This document shows, one piece after another, positions 25,265 to 33,372 of a stretch of DNA of 64,000 nt. The stretch is taken from positions 1-64,000 of the forward strand of contig JAEDDH010000010.1 in NCBI GenBank assembly GCA_016293845.1. The letters run 5' to 3'. Position numbers and translations under genes: made by a program. The notes under the pieces are model-generated. The model did no database searches. It was not told the DNA's origin and worked only from the letters and a program-made list of their open reading frames with translations. Source of the stretch: Bacteroidales bacterium. Its GTDB lineage: Bacteria; Bacteroidota; Bacteroidia; Bacteroidales; UBA3824. Numbering within the stretch: position 1 is the stretch's first letter; each line of letters starts with the position of its first letter.

Positions 25265-25593
25265 TCAATCTTTTGATTCCAATTTTTTCCATTGCGTAGA
25301 TTTTGGGGTTATTCTCAGTTGATTTCCGGCATTGGTAGCAATCCAAAAAAATGGATATTGTTTTATGTTGCTTATGGAAGGTACTTTATCCAAAACTTTT
25401 CAAGCCATTTGGCTTTATCGACAACCCATTTTTATCACTTTGTTTCAAGGCTTTATCTATATTCACACTACTGTTGACCTTCGACAAATCCCAAAAATCA
25501 AATTTTGCTTTATTGTTTTTTTCTACCGCTTGAATACCTTTTGAAAATACCCAGGCAAATCAGTTTTAACTGCTTTTTCAAAAGTCATAACCA
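25265..25593 (-). pseudogene. Decayed small gene downstream of the ATPase
   Basis: Pieces in successive frames read MVMTFEKAVKTDLPGYFQK, then GIQAVEKNNKAKFDFWDLSK with NSSVNIDKALKQSDKNG, then PSISNIKQYPFFWIATNAG. A one-base deletion near 25545 ends the first frame at TAG and further shifts occur near 25390-25430. The likely start lies 9 bases after the ATPase stop, so it was probably the second gene of that operon. The product would have been about 110 residues; I recognise no family. Confidence 0.6.
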
Positions 25594-25600
25594 TCTTATT

Positions 25601-26710
25601 TTAAAACTTTGAAACAATACTACCGGCTCTGTCGGCAGAAAGCGACATTCCACTCCAAATAGAAACATCCTCGTCGTCGGAATATACATCAAGCGTCGAA
25701 ATATCTTTTGAATAAACCTTACGTGTTTTGTTATCGGGTGAAAAATAATAAACTTTTATAACTTTTTCGGCAAGACCATCAAAAACAGATTTGTCTTTTA
25801 TCTTAAAGTCAAACATCTCGGCAATATTGTCTATTTTGGCATTACTCTCTTTCAGATGGTTAATAGCCCACACAAAATCCAACGGTGTTGACGAATGAGT
25901 TGAAATAATGACCTTTACTCCGTTTTTGATTAACTGTAAAACGGTGAACATAAATTCGACAATAGCGCGTGGGTGAAGGCCAAGTTCAGGTTCTTCGATG
26001 ATGATGTAATCAATAGTATTCTTTAACTTAAAAAAATCTAATGCCATTAAAAGGGGGGTAAACTCTCTCTGACCTGTACTCCACACCATATAAGGTATTG
26101 TTTGTTTTCAACTGTCATTTCTAATCGAGGACTACCCGCACTCCGGCGCATATTAATTTCGGATATTTTCAGAAAATCGTAATCTTGAATAACCCCCTTT
26201 AATATTTCAGTTGAATGCAATCTAACATATTGTTGTAAATAATTACAAAACTTGACCAAAACGTATGGGGTATTAATAAAGTCATCAGAAGTTTTTATTC
26301 TTCCTTCCGATAATGCCAAACTTCTTTGAGCAGGTATATATCTTATATCAGAAAGTGTGTGATTAGCAATAATCTTATAGTCGGAATGGTCTTTATTCAA
26401 AACATTTAAGGCATTATCAACTTTTGATAAAATATGTATATTACAATCATCTAATACTAAATGAGTATCATTTTTAATAATTGTATGCATATTATCACCA
26501 TAGTAGTAATCTAAAAAAAACATTAGATTACCGCCTGCATTATGTGTGTAAAAGTCAGTCACAGCAACGTCATCCTTCACCAATTGAAACGTCTCCAAAA
26601 ACAGCGTTTTACCGCTTGCTTGTGGACCAGTTAAGATGGTCAAGTCGCCAAAATCTACTTCGGCTTTGGCTATTGGTCCTAAATTCTCTACTACAAAGTT
26701 GTCTATACAC
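25601..26710 (-). pseudogene. Frameshifted AAA-family ATPase
   Basis: The reconstructed reading includes NFVVENLGPIAKAEVDFGDL, the P-loop TGPQASGKT, and after the break STGQREFTPLLMALDFF, the Walker B IIIEEPELGLHP and the His switch VIISTHSSTPLDF. This is the ABC/SMC-like AAA_15/AAA_21 type found in many defence and anti-phage modules. Two lesions are visible. No start codon exists, as the frame opens just after a stop at the fumarase terminator. About five extra bases (TGTGG, near 26081-26087) also shift the frame between the two halves. It probably formed a two-gene module with the small gene at 25265. Its original function is unknown. Confidence 0.75.
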
Positions 26711-26720
26711 CTTGATTATT

Positions 26721-26756
26721 AAAAAAACAGGGCTGAATCATATTTCTCAGCCCCGT
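26721..26756 (-). terminator. Fumarase terminator
   Basis: In the minus direction GGGGCTGA pairs with TTCAGCCC, followed by a run of seven T. It lies about 30 bases past the fumarase stop. Confidence 0.9.
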
Positions 26757-26784
26757 TTCCAATTATCAACATTCAATTTTCAAC

Positions 26785-28437
26785 TTACGCGATTATTGTG
26801 CAGCCAGAGCAGGGTTTCAACTGTTTGAAAAAGTCGTTGCCCTTGTCGTCTACGAGTATGAAGGCGGGGAAATCTTGTACTTTGATTTTCCAAATTGCCT
26901 CCATTCCAAGTTCGGGATACTCTACGCACTCGATGCTCTTGATGTTGTTTTGAGCAAGGATAGCGGCAGGACCACCGATTGAGCCAAGGTAAAATCCGCC
27001 GTGCTTTTTGCAAGCGTCGGTAACGTCTTGTGTGCGGTTGCCTTTGGCAAGCATAATCATTGAGCCGCCGTGGTCTTGAAACTCGTCAACATACGGGTCC
27101 ATACGGTTGGCAGTGGTGGGACCCATTGATCCACAAGGCATTCCTGCGGGAGTTTTGGCAGGTCCGGCGTAATAAATCGGGTGGTCTTTCATATACTGCG
27201 GAAGGTCTTCGCCAGCGTCTAACCGTGCTTTGATTTTGGCGTGCGCAATGTCGCGACCTACTATGATAGTGCCGTTGAGCGAAAGACGTGTGGCAACGGG
27301 ATATTTGGTAAGTATCTTGCAAACCTCGCTCATAGGTTGGTCGAGGTCGATTTTTACAGCGTTGCCTTCGCCAGCGTTGCGGAGTTCTTCGGGAATGAGT
27401 TCGGTAGGATTGTCGTCCATTTTTTCAATCCAAATACCGTCTTTGTTGATTTTTGCCTTGATGTTGCGGTCGGCAGAGCAACTTACGCCCAGACCAATCG
27501 GGCAACTTGCACCGTGGCGCGGAAGACGTATCACACGCACGTCGTGAGCCATATATTTGCCGCTAAACTGTGCGCCGAGACCAATTTTGTAAGCCTCTTG
27601 AAGAAGTTCTTTTTCAAGTTCCACATCGCGGAATGCGCGTCCAGTTTCGTCGCCGGTGGTGGGCAATGAATCGTAGTAATGGGTAGATGCCAACTTAACG
27701 GTCAAGAGGTTCTTTTCAGCTGATGTTCCGCCAATTACAAATGCAATGTGGTAAGGAGGACAAGCCGCTGTGCCGAGGCTCTTCATTTTTTCTACCAAGA
27801 ATGGAACCAATGTGTCAGGGTTTTGGATACGTGCTTTGGTTTCTTGATAAAGGTAAGTTTTGTTTGCCGAGCCGCCGCCTTTGGTTACCATAAGGAATTT
27901 GTATTCCATACCTTCGGTGGCTTCGATGTCGATTTGCGCAGGAAGGTTGCAACGTGTGTTTTTCTCTTCGTACATACTCAATGGAGCGTTTTGCGAATAG
28001 CGCAGATTGTCCTGAGTATAAGTGTTGTAAACGCCTTTTGCAAGAAATTCTTCATCACAGAATCCTGTCCACACCTGCTGACCTTTTTCGCCGTGGATAA
28101 TGGCTGTACCGGTGTCTTGGCAGAGGGGAAGTTGACCCTTTACCGAAACTTCGGCATTGCGCAAGAATGTGAGAGCCACATATTTGTCGTTTTCAGATGC
28201 CTCAGGGTCGCGGAGAATCTTGGCTACCTGTTCGTTGTGTTTGCGGCGGAGCATAAACGATACATCGTGAAATGCCTGTTGCGAAAGTTTTTCCAAAGCC
28301 TCGGGCGCAACCTTCAAGATCGGTTTGCCTTCAAATTCCGAAACCGAAACTCCTTCTTTTGTAAGGAGATAATATTCGGTATCGTCCTTGCCCAACTGAA
28401 ACATCGGGGCATATTTAAAATCGGGAATGTTTGCCAT
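26785..28437 (-). CDS. Class I fumarate hydratase (4Fe-4S)
   Basis: A 550-residue enzyme interconverting fumarate and malate in the TCA/reductive branch, typical of anaerobic Bacteroidales that reduce fumarate. Recognisable elements are PLCQDTGTAIIHG near residue 104 (cluster Cys), FLMVTKGGGSANKTYLYQ, HGASCPIGLGVSCSADRN, and the beta-subunit part with GRDIAHAKI, PIYYAGPAKTPAGMPCGSMGPTT and the end FKQLKPCSGCTIIA. The alpha and beta regions are fused, as in E. coli FumA/FumB. It is monocistronic, with promoter box TACTTTTG at 28470-28477 and a terminator at 26721-26756. Confidence 0.96.
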   Translation of the reverse strand: MANIPDFKYAPMFQLGKDDTEYYLLTKEGVSVSEFEGKPILKVAPEALEKLSQQAFHDVSFMLRRKHNEQVAKILRDPEASENDKYVALTFLRNAEVSVKGQLPLCQDTGTAIIHGEKGQQVWTGFCDEEFLAKGVYNTYTQDNLRYSQNAPLSMYEEKNTRCNLPAQIDIEATEGMEYKFLMVTKGGGSANKTYLYQETKARIQNPDTLVPFLVEKMKSLGTAACPPYHIAFVIGGTSAEKNLLTVKLASTHYYDSLPTTGDETGRAFRDVELEKELLQEAYKIGLGAQFSGKYMAHDVRVIRLPRHGASCPIGLGVSCSADRNIKAKINKDGIWIEKMDDNPTELIPEELRNAGEGNAVKIDLDQPMSEVCKILTKYPVATRLSLNGTIIVGRDIAHAKIKARLDAGEDLPQYMKDHPIYYAGPAKTPAGMPCGSMGPTTANRMDPYVDEFQDHGGSMIMLAKGNRTQDVTDACKKHGGFYLGSIGGPAAILAQNNIKSIECVEYPELGMEAIWKIKVQDFPAFILVDDKGNDFFKQLKPCSGCTIIA

Positions 28438-28469
28438 TTGTTTAAAATATTTGATATGTTTGTTTAGTG

Positions 28470-28502
28470 CAAAAGTAGGGATTATTTTTGGTATAATAAC
28501 AA
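28470..28502 (-). promoter_or_regulatory. Fumarase promoter
   Basis: On the minus strand TACTTTTG (28470-28477) has a TTG 22 bases upstream (28500-28502), slightly wider than usual. Confidence 0.5.
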
Positions 28503-28554
28503 TATTTCAATAGATATTTTTTAACAAAACACCATTAGCCACAACTAAATTGTT

Positions 28555-28585
28555 TTTGTTGTTAATAAAAAATCCATTACTTTTG
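28555..28585 (+). promoter_or_regulatory. Promoter of the phospho-signalling operon
   Basis: TTTG at 28555-28558 and TACTTTTG at 28578-28585 are 19 bases apart, ending 26 bases before the first ATG at 28612. Confidence 0.65.
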
Positions 28586-28611
28586 CGGTGTTAGCAAAAT
28601 AGAATCGTACG

Positions 28612-28968
28612 ATGGATACTCTAAAAATAATTGCCATTATACTTGCCACGTGCCTTTTAAGTGCGTGTTGCACTCCTATTGCATCTATCACAAAGCACCC
28701 CGACAACTACCGTGGCAAAACCGTAATTGTAAAAGGCAGAGTTATCAACACCCTCCGCCTCGAAGACCTTAGTTTCTTCACCATCAAAAACCATGGAAAA
28801 ATCAACATCACTACCACAAGTTTCCTCCCTGTAAAAGACGACTATGTGCGCGTAAAAGGCATTGTAGACGACAAATTCTACTATCAGCGCGACACGATAC
28901 TCATTATACGCGAAATTGTGGAAATCGACGAAACCAAAAAACCTGACTTTAATCGAATGGTAAACTAA
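28612..28968 (+). CDS. Small OB-fold-like lipoprotein
   Basis: A 118-residue lipoprotein with lipobox LSAC (MDTLKIIAIILATCLLSAC). The mature part looks like a small OB-fold beta barrel: GKTVIVKGRVINTLRLEDLS, FFTIKNHGKINI, and YVRVKGIVDDKFYYQRDTILIIREI, similar to tRNA_anti-like or DUF4131-like exported domains. It is first in an operon with the FHA protein, phosphatase and kinase. Its stop overlaps the next start by one base (TAATG), so coupling is tight. A role in sensing or anchoring at the envelope is inferred from context only. Confidence 0.72.
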   Translation: MDTLKIIAIILATCLLSACCTPIASITKHPDNYRGKTVIVKGRVINTLRLEDLSFFTIKNHGKINITTTSFLPVKDDYVRVKGIVDDKFYYQRDTILIIREIVEIDETKKPDFNRMVN

Positions 28969-30440
28969 TGATGAATAAGTGGTTGATATTATTGTGGTTA
29001 ATTACGGCGGCGCAATTGGTAAACGCTCAAAATTTTAAAATCAGCCGTGTTGACGAAAGCAGGTTTCCCGAAATTTCGTTTCAACTTGAAATTTCAGGCG
29101 GAAGCGAAAAATCTATCGAAGATTTCTCGTTAGAAGAACTATCTAAAAGCATTGAATACACCTCCGAAGCCACCGATGCTGCAGGTGCGCAAATTTCAAG
29201 GACTTATATTTATTTAGTAGAAAACTCATACTATTTCCATAAAAACCATATCCATCCTGAAATAATTTCGGCTTTAAAACAAATTACAGGCAGCATTGAC
29301 GAAGACGACCGTATCAACATTCTGTTTTTTGGCGGGAAACTTCAACCCACGGTTAAATACGTGAGCATAGAACCAACCTCCGACACAAAACGGCTCGTCA
29401 GCATGACAGATAGTTATTTTCGTTCAGAATCAGACAGCACATGTATCGACAATCCGCTATACCCAAGTATCGAAGAGGCAGCAGAATACGCTCTTTCGTT
29501 GACGTCGCAAAACAGTGCAAAATTTCTCACCATCATAGCACGAGGTCTCAATTTGTGCAACACTCTCGCTTTTTCGCCAAACTTTGTGGAGCTGATGCAC
29601 AAGAGCGACCTTTATATTAATATGGTGATGTTTAAAACTGAAACACCCAACGCCCGGCGCGACCTTGCCGACCTCTGCGAATCGTCTGGAGGGTCGTTTG
29701 TAACGTTTGAAAAAGGTGAGTTGGAAAAGTCGCTTATGCAGCTTGCCGAAAAAAACAGCAAAACTCCGCCAAAAACCACAAGCCACTGCTATCAAATATC
29801 GTTTGAAACTCAGCAAAACGGCACCAGCAATTTTGTAAAGGCGAAATTCAACGGCGCAGAAACCGTAATTGAGTTTTCAAACCCCACAAAGACAGGCATT
29901 TTTGGACGGCATCCCTCCACAGCATTTGCAGGCATTATGTTCGCGGTTTTGGCAGCTGTGCTCATTATCTATGCCGTGGCTCGAAACAAGGTGATCAAAA
30001 AAATCGACGACGCTACAAAACTCAAAATCCGCGAAATACAAATTCAAAACAAACGCCTAAAACGCGAAATCGAAAAATACCGCAAGCATCCTATCAGCGT
30101 TTCGCATTCGTTCGACGATTTCAACTCTGCCGAAAACCTTATGGCAGGCGGTCAGCAGACACCGAAACTAATCTGCGCCAACGACGGCGAAAACACTTCT
30201 TACGACCTCAACAAATTGGTAATGTCGATTGGACGTGCCGACGACAACGATATTGTAATACCAAATCGTACAGTTTCTTCGCACCACGCAACGCTCAGTT
30301 TTGAAGGCGGAGTATTCTACATAAGCGACAACGACAGCACCAACGGCATTTTTGTTAACGATATAAAAATTACAAAAAGCAAAGTTCAAAACGACGACAT
30401 TATACGCATCGGCTCGGTGTTCGCCAAATTAAAATACTAA
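28968..30440 (+). CDS. Membrane protein with periplasmic VWA-like and cytoplasmic FHA domains
   Basis: A 490-residue protein. Signal sequence MMNKWLILLWLITAAQLVNA, then a periplasmic alpha/beta domain (residues 20-275) shaped like a VWA fold but without a DxSxS site (RTYIYLVENSYYF occupies the first strand). A membrane helix lies at about 317-338, a short basic coiled coil follows (IREIQIQNKRLKREIEKYRK), and an FHA domain fills about 397-490 with the phosphothreonine-binding pattern GRADDNDIVIP and VSSHHATL, then NDSTNGIFVN. FHA domains bind phosphothreonine, so the likely partner is the kinase encoded two genes downstream. Six bases separate it from the phosphatase gene. Confidence 0.85.
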   Translation: MMNKWLILLWLITAAQLVNAQNFKISRVDESRFPEISFQLEISGGSEKSIEDFSLEELSKSIEYTSEATDAAGAQISRTYIYLVENSYYFHKNHIHPEIISALKQITGSIDEDDRINILFFGGKLQPTVKYVSIEPTSDTKRLVSMTDSYFRSESDSTCIDNPLYPSIEEAAEYALSLTSQNSAKFLTIIARGLNLCNTLAFSPNFVELMHKSDLYINMVMFKTETPNARRDLADLCESSGGSFVTFEKGELEKSLMQLAEKNSKTPPKTTSHCYQISFETQQNGTSNFVKAKFNGAETVIEFSNPTKTGIFGRHPSTAFAGIMFAVLAAVLIIYAVARNKVIKKIDDATKLKIREIQIQNKRLKREIEKYRKHPISVSHSFDDFNSAENLMAGGQQTPKLICANDGENTSYDLNKLVMSIGRADDNDIVIPNRTVSSHHATLSFEGGVFYISDNDSTNGIFVNDIKITKSKVQNDDIIRIGSVFAKLKY

Positions 30441-30446
30441 AATAAT

Positions 30447-31592
30447 ATGGCAGAGACAAAAGAATTAACCAATTTTCACTACATCAGCCTTACCGATAAA
30501 GGTTGTGTCCGCACCAACAATGAGGACTATCTCGGCTATTTCGACACGCTCAACGGTCATGTGTTTGTGGTGTGCGATGGCGTTGGCGGGCTTCCTTGTG
30601 GCGAAAGAGCTTCGCAAACTGTGGTAAATTCGGTTAAGTTCTTTTTTTCAAATTTTTATTACAAAGACCCATACCAAGCACTCTCGGATGCGTTAGATTA
30701 TGCACAAGACCGCATTGCCGACGAGGTGCGCAACGACCGCTCTTGTCAAGGAATGGCCACCACTGTGGTGCTTGCTCTTGTGCGGTACAATACCGTTTAT
30801 TATGCCCACATGGGAGATTCGCGACTTTATTTTCTTCACCACAAAGAACTTATACGCCTTACCAAAGACGACAGCGTGGTGAAAAACGAACTCACCAAGG
30901 CTATGGGACTTACGCCACCTTGTCGTCCAAATATTTGCACCAAGCCAGTTAATCCCGACGAAAAAGACCTCATAATGCTCTGTACCGACGGACTTTACAA
31001 TATGATTTCGGAAAAAGAGATTCAATCTGTTCTCTGTCGCCGCGGACATATCGAAGACAAGGGTATGGATATGCTCAAAACCGCAATCAAACGAGGTGCA
31101 CCCGATAATATTTCGCTACAAATTATAAAATTTTACAACATTGAGTCCAAATACACAGCCACAGCGAATACTCCAAGCGAAGATTCAAAACCAAAAATCA
31201 AAAAAGCTGTTTTGATACTCGAAATTCTTCTTGCTGTGCTGCTTGTGGTGGGTATTGCGGTAATGCGTTTTGGAAGCAAACCTCAAAACACAACCGAAAA
31301 AACAACCCCGCCAGCCCAATCGTACAGCATCAATATCAAAACCGATGAATCGTGCAATATCGACTCTATATCAAAACTTTACGGCGTAAAAATTGAGTAT
31401 ATAGCGTTATATAGCAAAGGTGGATACTTTATAATGAATATCCCCGTAAAAAAAATTCTCAAAACACGCTATTACGACAATCTTGCCACATTAGAAAAAC
31501 ATTTTGGTGTAAGTCGTCGTAGGTTAATGATTATCAATAATATTCAAACCCCGCACATTACTCCGGGCACCAACATTACAATTCCCTTTTAA
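30447..31592 (+). CDS. PP2C-type Ser/Thr phosphatase with LysM-like periplasmic tail
   Basis: A 381-residue protein. The PPM/PP2C catalytic domain (residues 10-230) has all metal-binding motifs: DKGCVRTNNED, CDGVGGLPCGE, GMATTVV, AHMGDSRLY, CTDGLYNM and GAPDNIS. A membrane helix at about 254-275 follows, and the outer part ends in a LysM-like unit (NLATLEKHFGVSRRRLMIIN, then PGTNITIPF), a fold that often binds peptidoglycan. It should dephosphorylate targets of the neighbouring kinase. Coupling PP2C to a membrane helix and LysM is uncommon; most bacterial PP2Cs are soluble. It lies 12 bases upstream of the kinase gene. Confidence 0.9.
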   Translation: MAETKELTNFHYISLTDKGCVRTNNEDYLGYFDTLNGHVFVVCDGVGGLPCGERASQTVVNSVKFFFSNFYYKDPYQALSDALDYAQDRIADEVRNDRSCQGMATTVVLALVRYNTVYYAHMGDSRLYFLHHKELIRLTKDDSVVKNELTKAMGLTPPCRPNICTKPVNPDEKDLIMLCTDGLYNMISEKEIQSVLCRRGHIEDKGMDMLKTAIKRGAPDNISLQIIKFYNIESKYTATANTPSEDSKPKIKKAVLILEILLAVLLVVGIAVMRFGSKPQNTTEKTTPPAQSYSINIKTDESCNIDSISKLYGVKIEYIALYSKGGYFIMNIPVKKILKTRYYDNLATLEKHFGVSRRRLMIINNIQTPHITPGTNITIPF

Positions 31593-31604
31593 AACCGAAA
31601 AATT

Positions 31605-33344
31605 ATGCAGACAAACTCGCTAATAGGACGCCGGCTCGGCAACTACAAAATAGACAGCCTTATTGATCAAGGTGGCATGGGAAGCGTATACGAAGGTGTT
31701 CACATGCTCCTCGGTCGAAGGGCTGCCATCAAGCAGCTCAACCCTATTCTCGAACAAAAAGAGGGCGTTAAAGAACGTTTTAAAAACGAGGCAATGATTC
31801 TATCCAAACTCAAGCACCCTCATATAGTTAGCATCTACGACTATATCGAATGCGACGAGGGTACTTTTATTGTGATGGAACTTATCAAAGGCACTGCTCT
31901 TGACGTTTACCTCAAAAACGAATCGGGACCTATTCCCGAGCCTCGTGCCGTCCGCTATATTTCGCAAATGCTCGACGCTATTGGATATATGCATTCAAAA
32001 AACATTATCCACCGCGACATTAAGCCCGGAAACTTTATCATCACTGCCGACGACGAAATCAAGATTCTCGATTTTGGCATTGCTCAGCTTATTGGCGAAA
32101 CTCCTAAACACCTCACACAACCCGGCACTAAGGTTGGTACGGCTCTTTATATGAGTCCTCAGCAGGTTAAGGGACAGCCATTAGACCGCCGTACCGACAT
32201 ATATTCGCTTGGCATTACGTTTTTTCAAATGCTAACGGGGCAACATCCTTACAACGTAAAACTCTCAGAATACGATATTTACAATAAAATTATCAACGAA
32301 CCGCTGCCCCCGCCATCTTCGATTTATGCTGGAGTGTCGCCGCAGATGGAAGACATTATATATAAGGCAACTGCCAAAAAACCGTTAGACCGCTATCAAA
32401 ACTGCGCCGCTTTTCTGCACGATGTAAAAGCCGCTGCCAAGCAAACTTCGGGCGAAGATAAGTATCTCAATACGCAGATTTTTGACTTTTCGCCTGTTGA
32501 TACCGAACGCAAACCGTCGGCATGGCGCAATATTGCCATCTTGCTTATGATTTCGATATTTTTGCTCGCTGTGGCTGTGTCGGTATTCACCTTTGGACGT
32601 CACGACCAAATGCACGTTATCGGCGACAATGCACATCTCTATAAATCAGATAGTCTCAACGACGAACGCACCGACCGTCTCAACTATGGCGAAACTGTGC
32701 GCATTGTGCCCGACCGTCCCGAAATAATCAACAACGGCACCGCTTGGGTAGAGGCCACTTCGCTGCGCGGCACCAAGGGTTATATTCCTAAAAAACAATT
32801 GGTTTCGGCAAAAATTTATCAGCAAATCAACTCAATGTTCCTTACCAAAGAGGCTATCGACCTTACTCCGTGCGAATACAAACTTCTGCTGTGGAAATAT
32901 TTTGTAGAAAACAAGTATTTCCGCAACTCGTCTACCTCGTGGAAAATTACGTCAGATACCAAAAACGAGCTTGACTTTTCGGGCATTGCCTCTGGCCGGT
33001 TTAACTCAAACTCCACACCCGATTATGCTTGCATTCTCCATAGCCTTAGCGACCGTCGCTGTCGTATACTTATTTTCCTCGACCAATCGTCCGAAAACAT
33101 TGCGATAGATTATCCGGGTGAAATCCGAATCAAAACTATTCCCGCAGGCGAACAAGGCGGAGGATGGTTTCTCGGCAACACTTACAAACGCACAGCTGCC
33201 AATGGTTCGCAATATGAGGTAGATAAATATGAGTTTCTCGCCACTGATGGAATAATGATTTATGACATCGAAAACGAAACCAATTCGGTGTGTGTGTTCA
33301 ATTCTGCCGAAAACAAGATACACATTTACCAACAGCCTAAATAA
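31605..33344 (+). CDS. Hanks-type Ser/Thr protein kinase with SH3-like periplasmic domain
   Basis: A 579-residue membrane kinase. The kinase domain (residues 12-275) is complete: glycine loop DQGGMGSVYEG, ATP Lys43 in AAIKQL, catalytic Asp138 in HRDIKPGN (an RD kinase), DFG starting at Asp156, and MSPQQ plus DIYSLG further on. One membrane helix lies at about 308-330. The periplasmic part starts with an SH3-like domain (NAHLYKSDSLNDERTDRL, ETVRIVPDRPE, GYIPKKQL), then a beta-rich region. PknB-type kinases sense cell-wall fragments through external domains, which is the inferred role here. It is last in the tightly packed four-gene unit; the murF-like/alr fusion follows from its own promoter. 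Confidence 0.94.
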   Translation: MQTNSLIGRRLGNYKIDSLIDQGGMGSVYEGVHMLLGRRAAIKQLNPILEQKEGVKERFKNEAMILSKLKHPHIVSIYDYIECDEGTFIVMELIKGTALDVYLKNESGPIPEPRAVRYISQMLDAIGYMHSKNIIHRDIKPGNFIITADDEIKILDFGIAQLIGETPKHLTQPGTKVGTALYMSPQQVKGQPLDRRTDIYSLGITFFQMLTGQHPYNVKLSEYDIYNKIINEPLPPPSSIYAGVSPQMEDIIYKATAKKPLDRYQNCAAFLHDVKAAAKQTSGEDKYLNTQIFDFSPVDTERKPSAWRNIAILLMISIFLLAVAVSVFTFGRHDQMHVIGDNAHLYKSDSLNDERTDRLNYGETVRIVPDRPEIINNGTAWVEATSLRGTKGYIPKKQLVSAKIYQQINSMFLTKEAIDLTPCEYKLLLWKYFVENKYFRNSSTSWKITSDTKNELDFSGIASGRFNSNSTPDYACILHSLSDRRCRILIFLDQSSENIAIDYPGEIRIKTIPAGEQGGGWFLGNTYKRTAANGSQYEVDKYEFLATDGIMIYDIENETNSVCVFNSAENKIHIYQQPK

Positions 33345-33348
33345 TTTT

Positions 33349-33356
33349 TACCTTTG
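33349..33356 (+). promoter_or_regulatory. Promoter box of the MurF-like/Alr gene
   Basis: TACCTTTG, 16 bases before the ATG at 33373. This allows expression independent of the kinase operon. Confidence 0.5.
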
Positions 33357-33372
33357 CAAAAAAACTAATAAC

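Noticed and set aside
28968..33344. FHA/PP2C/kinase as the regulatory part of a type VI secretion system
   Set aside because: No tube, sheath, baseplate or ClpV genes are in the window, and the proteins carry cell-wall sensor-like domains.
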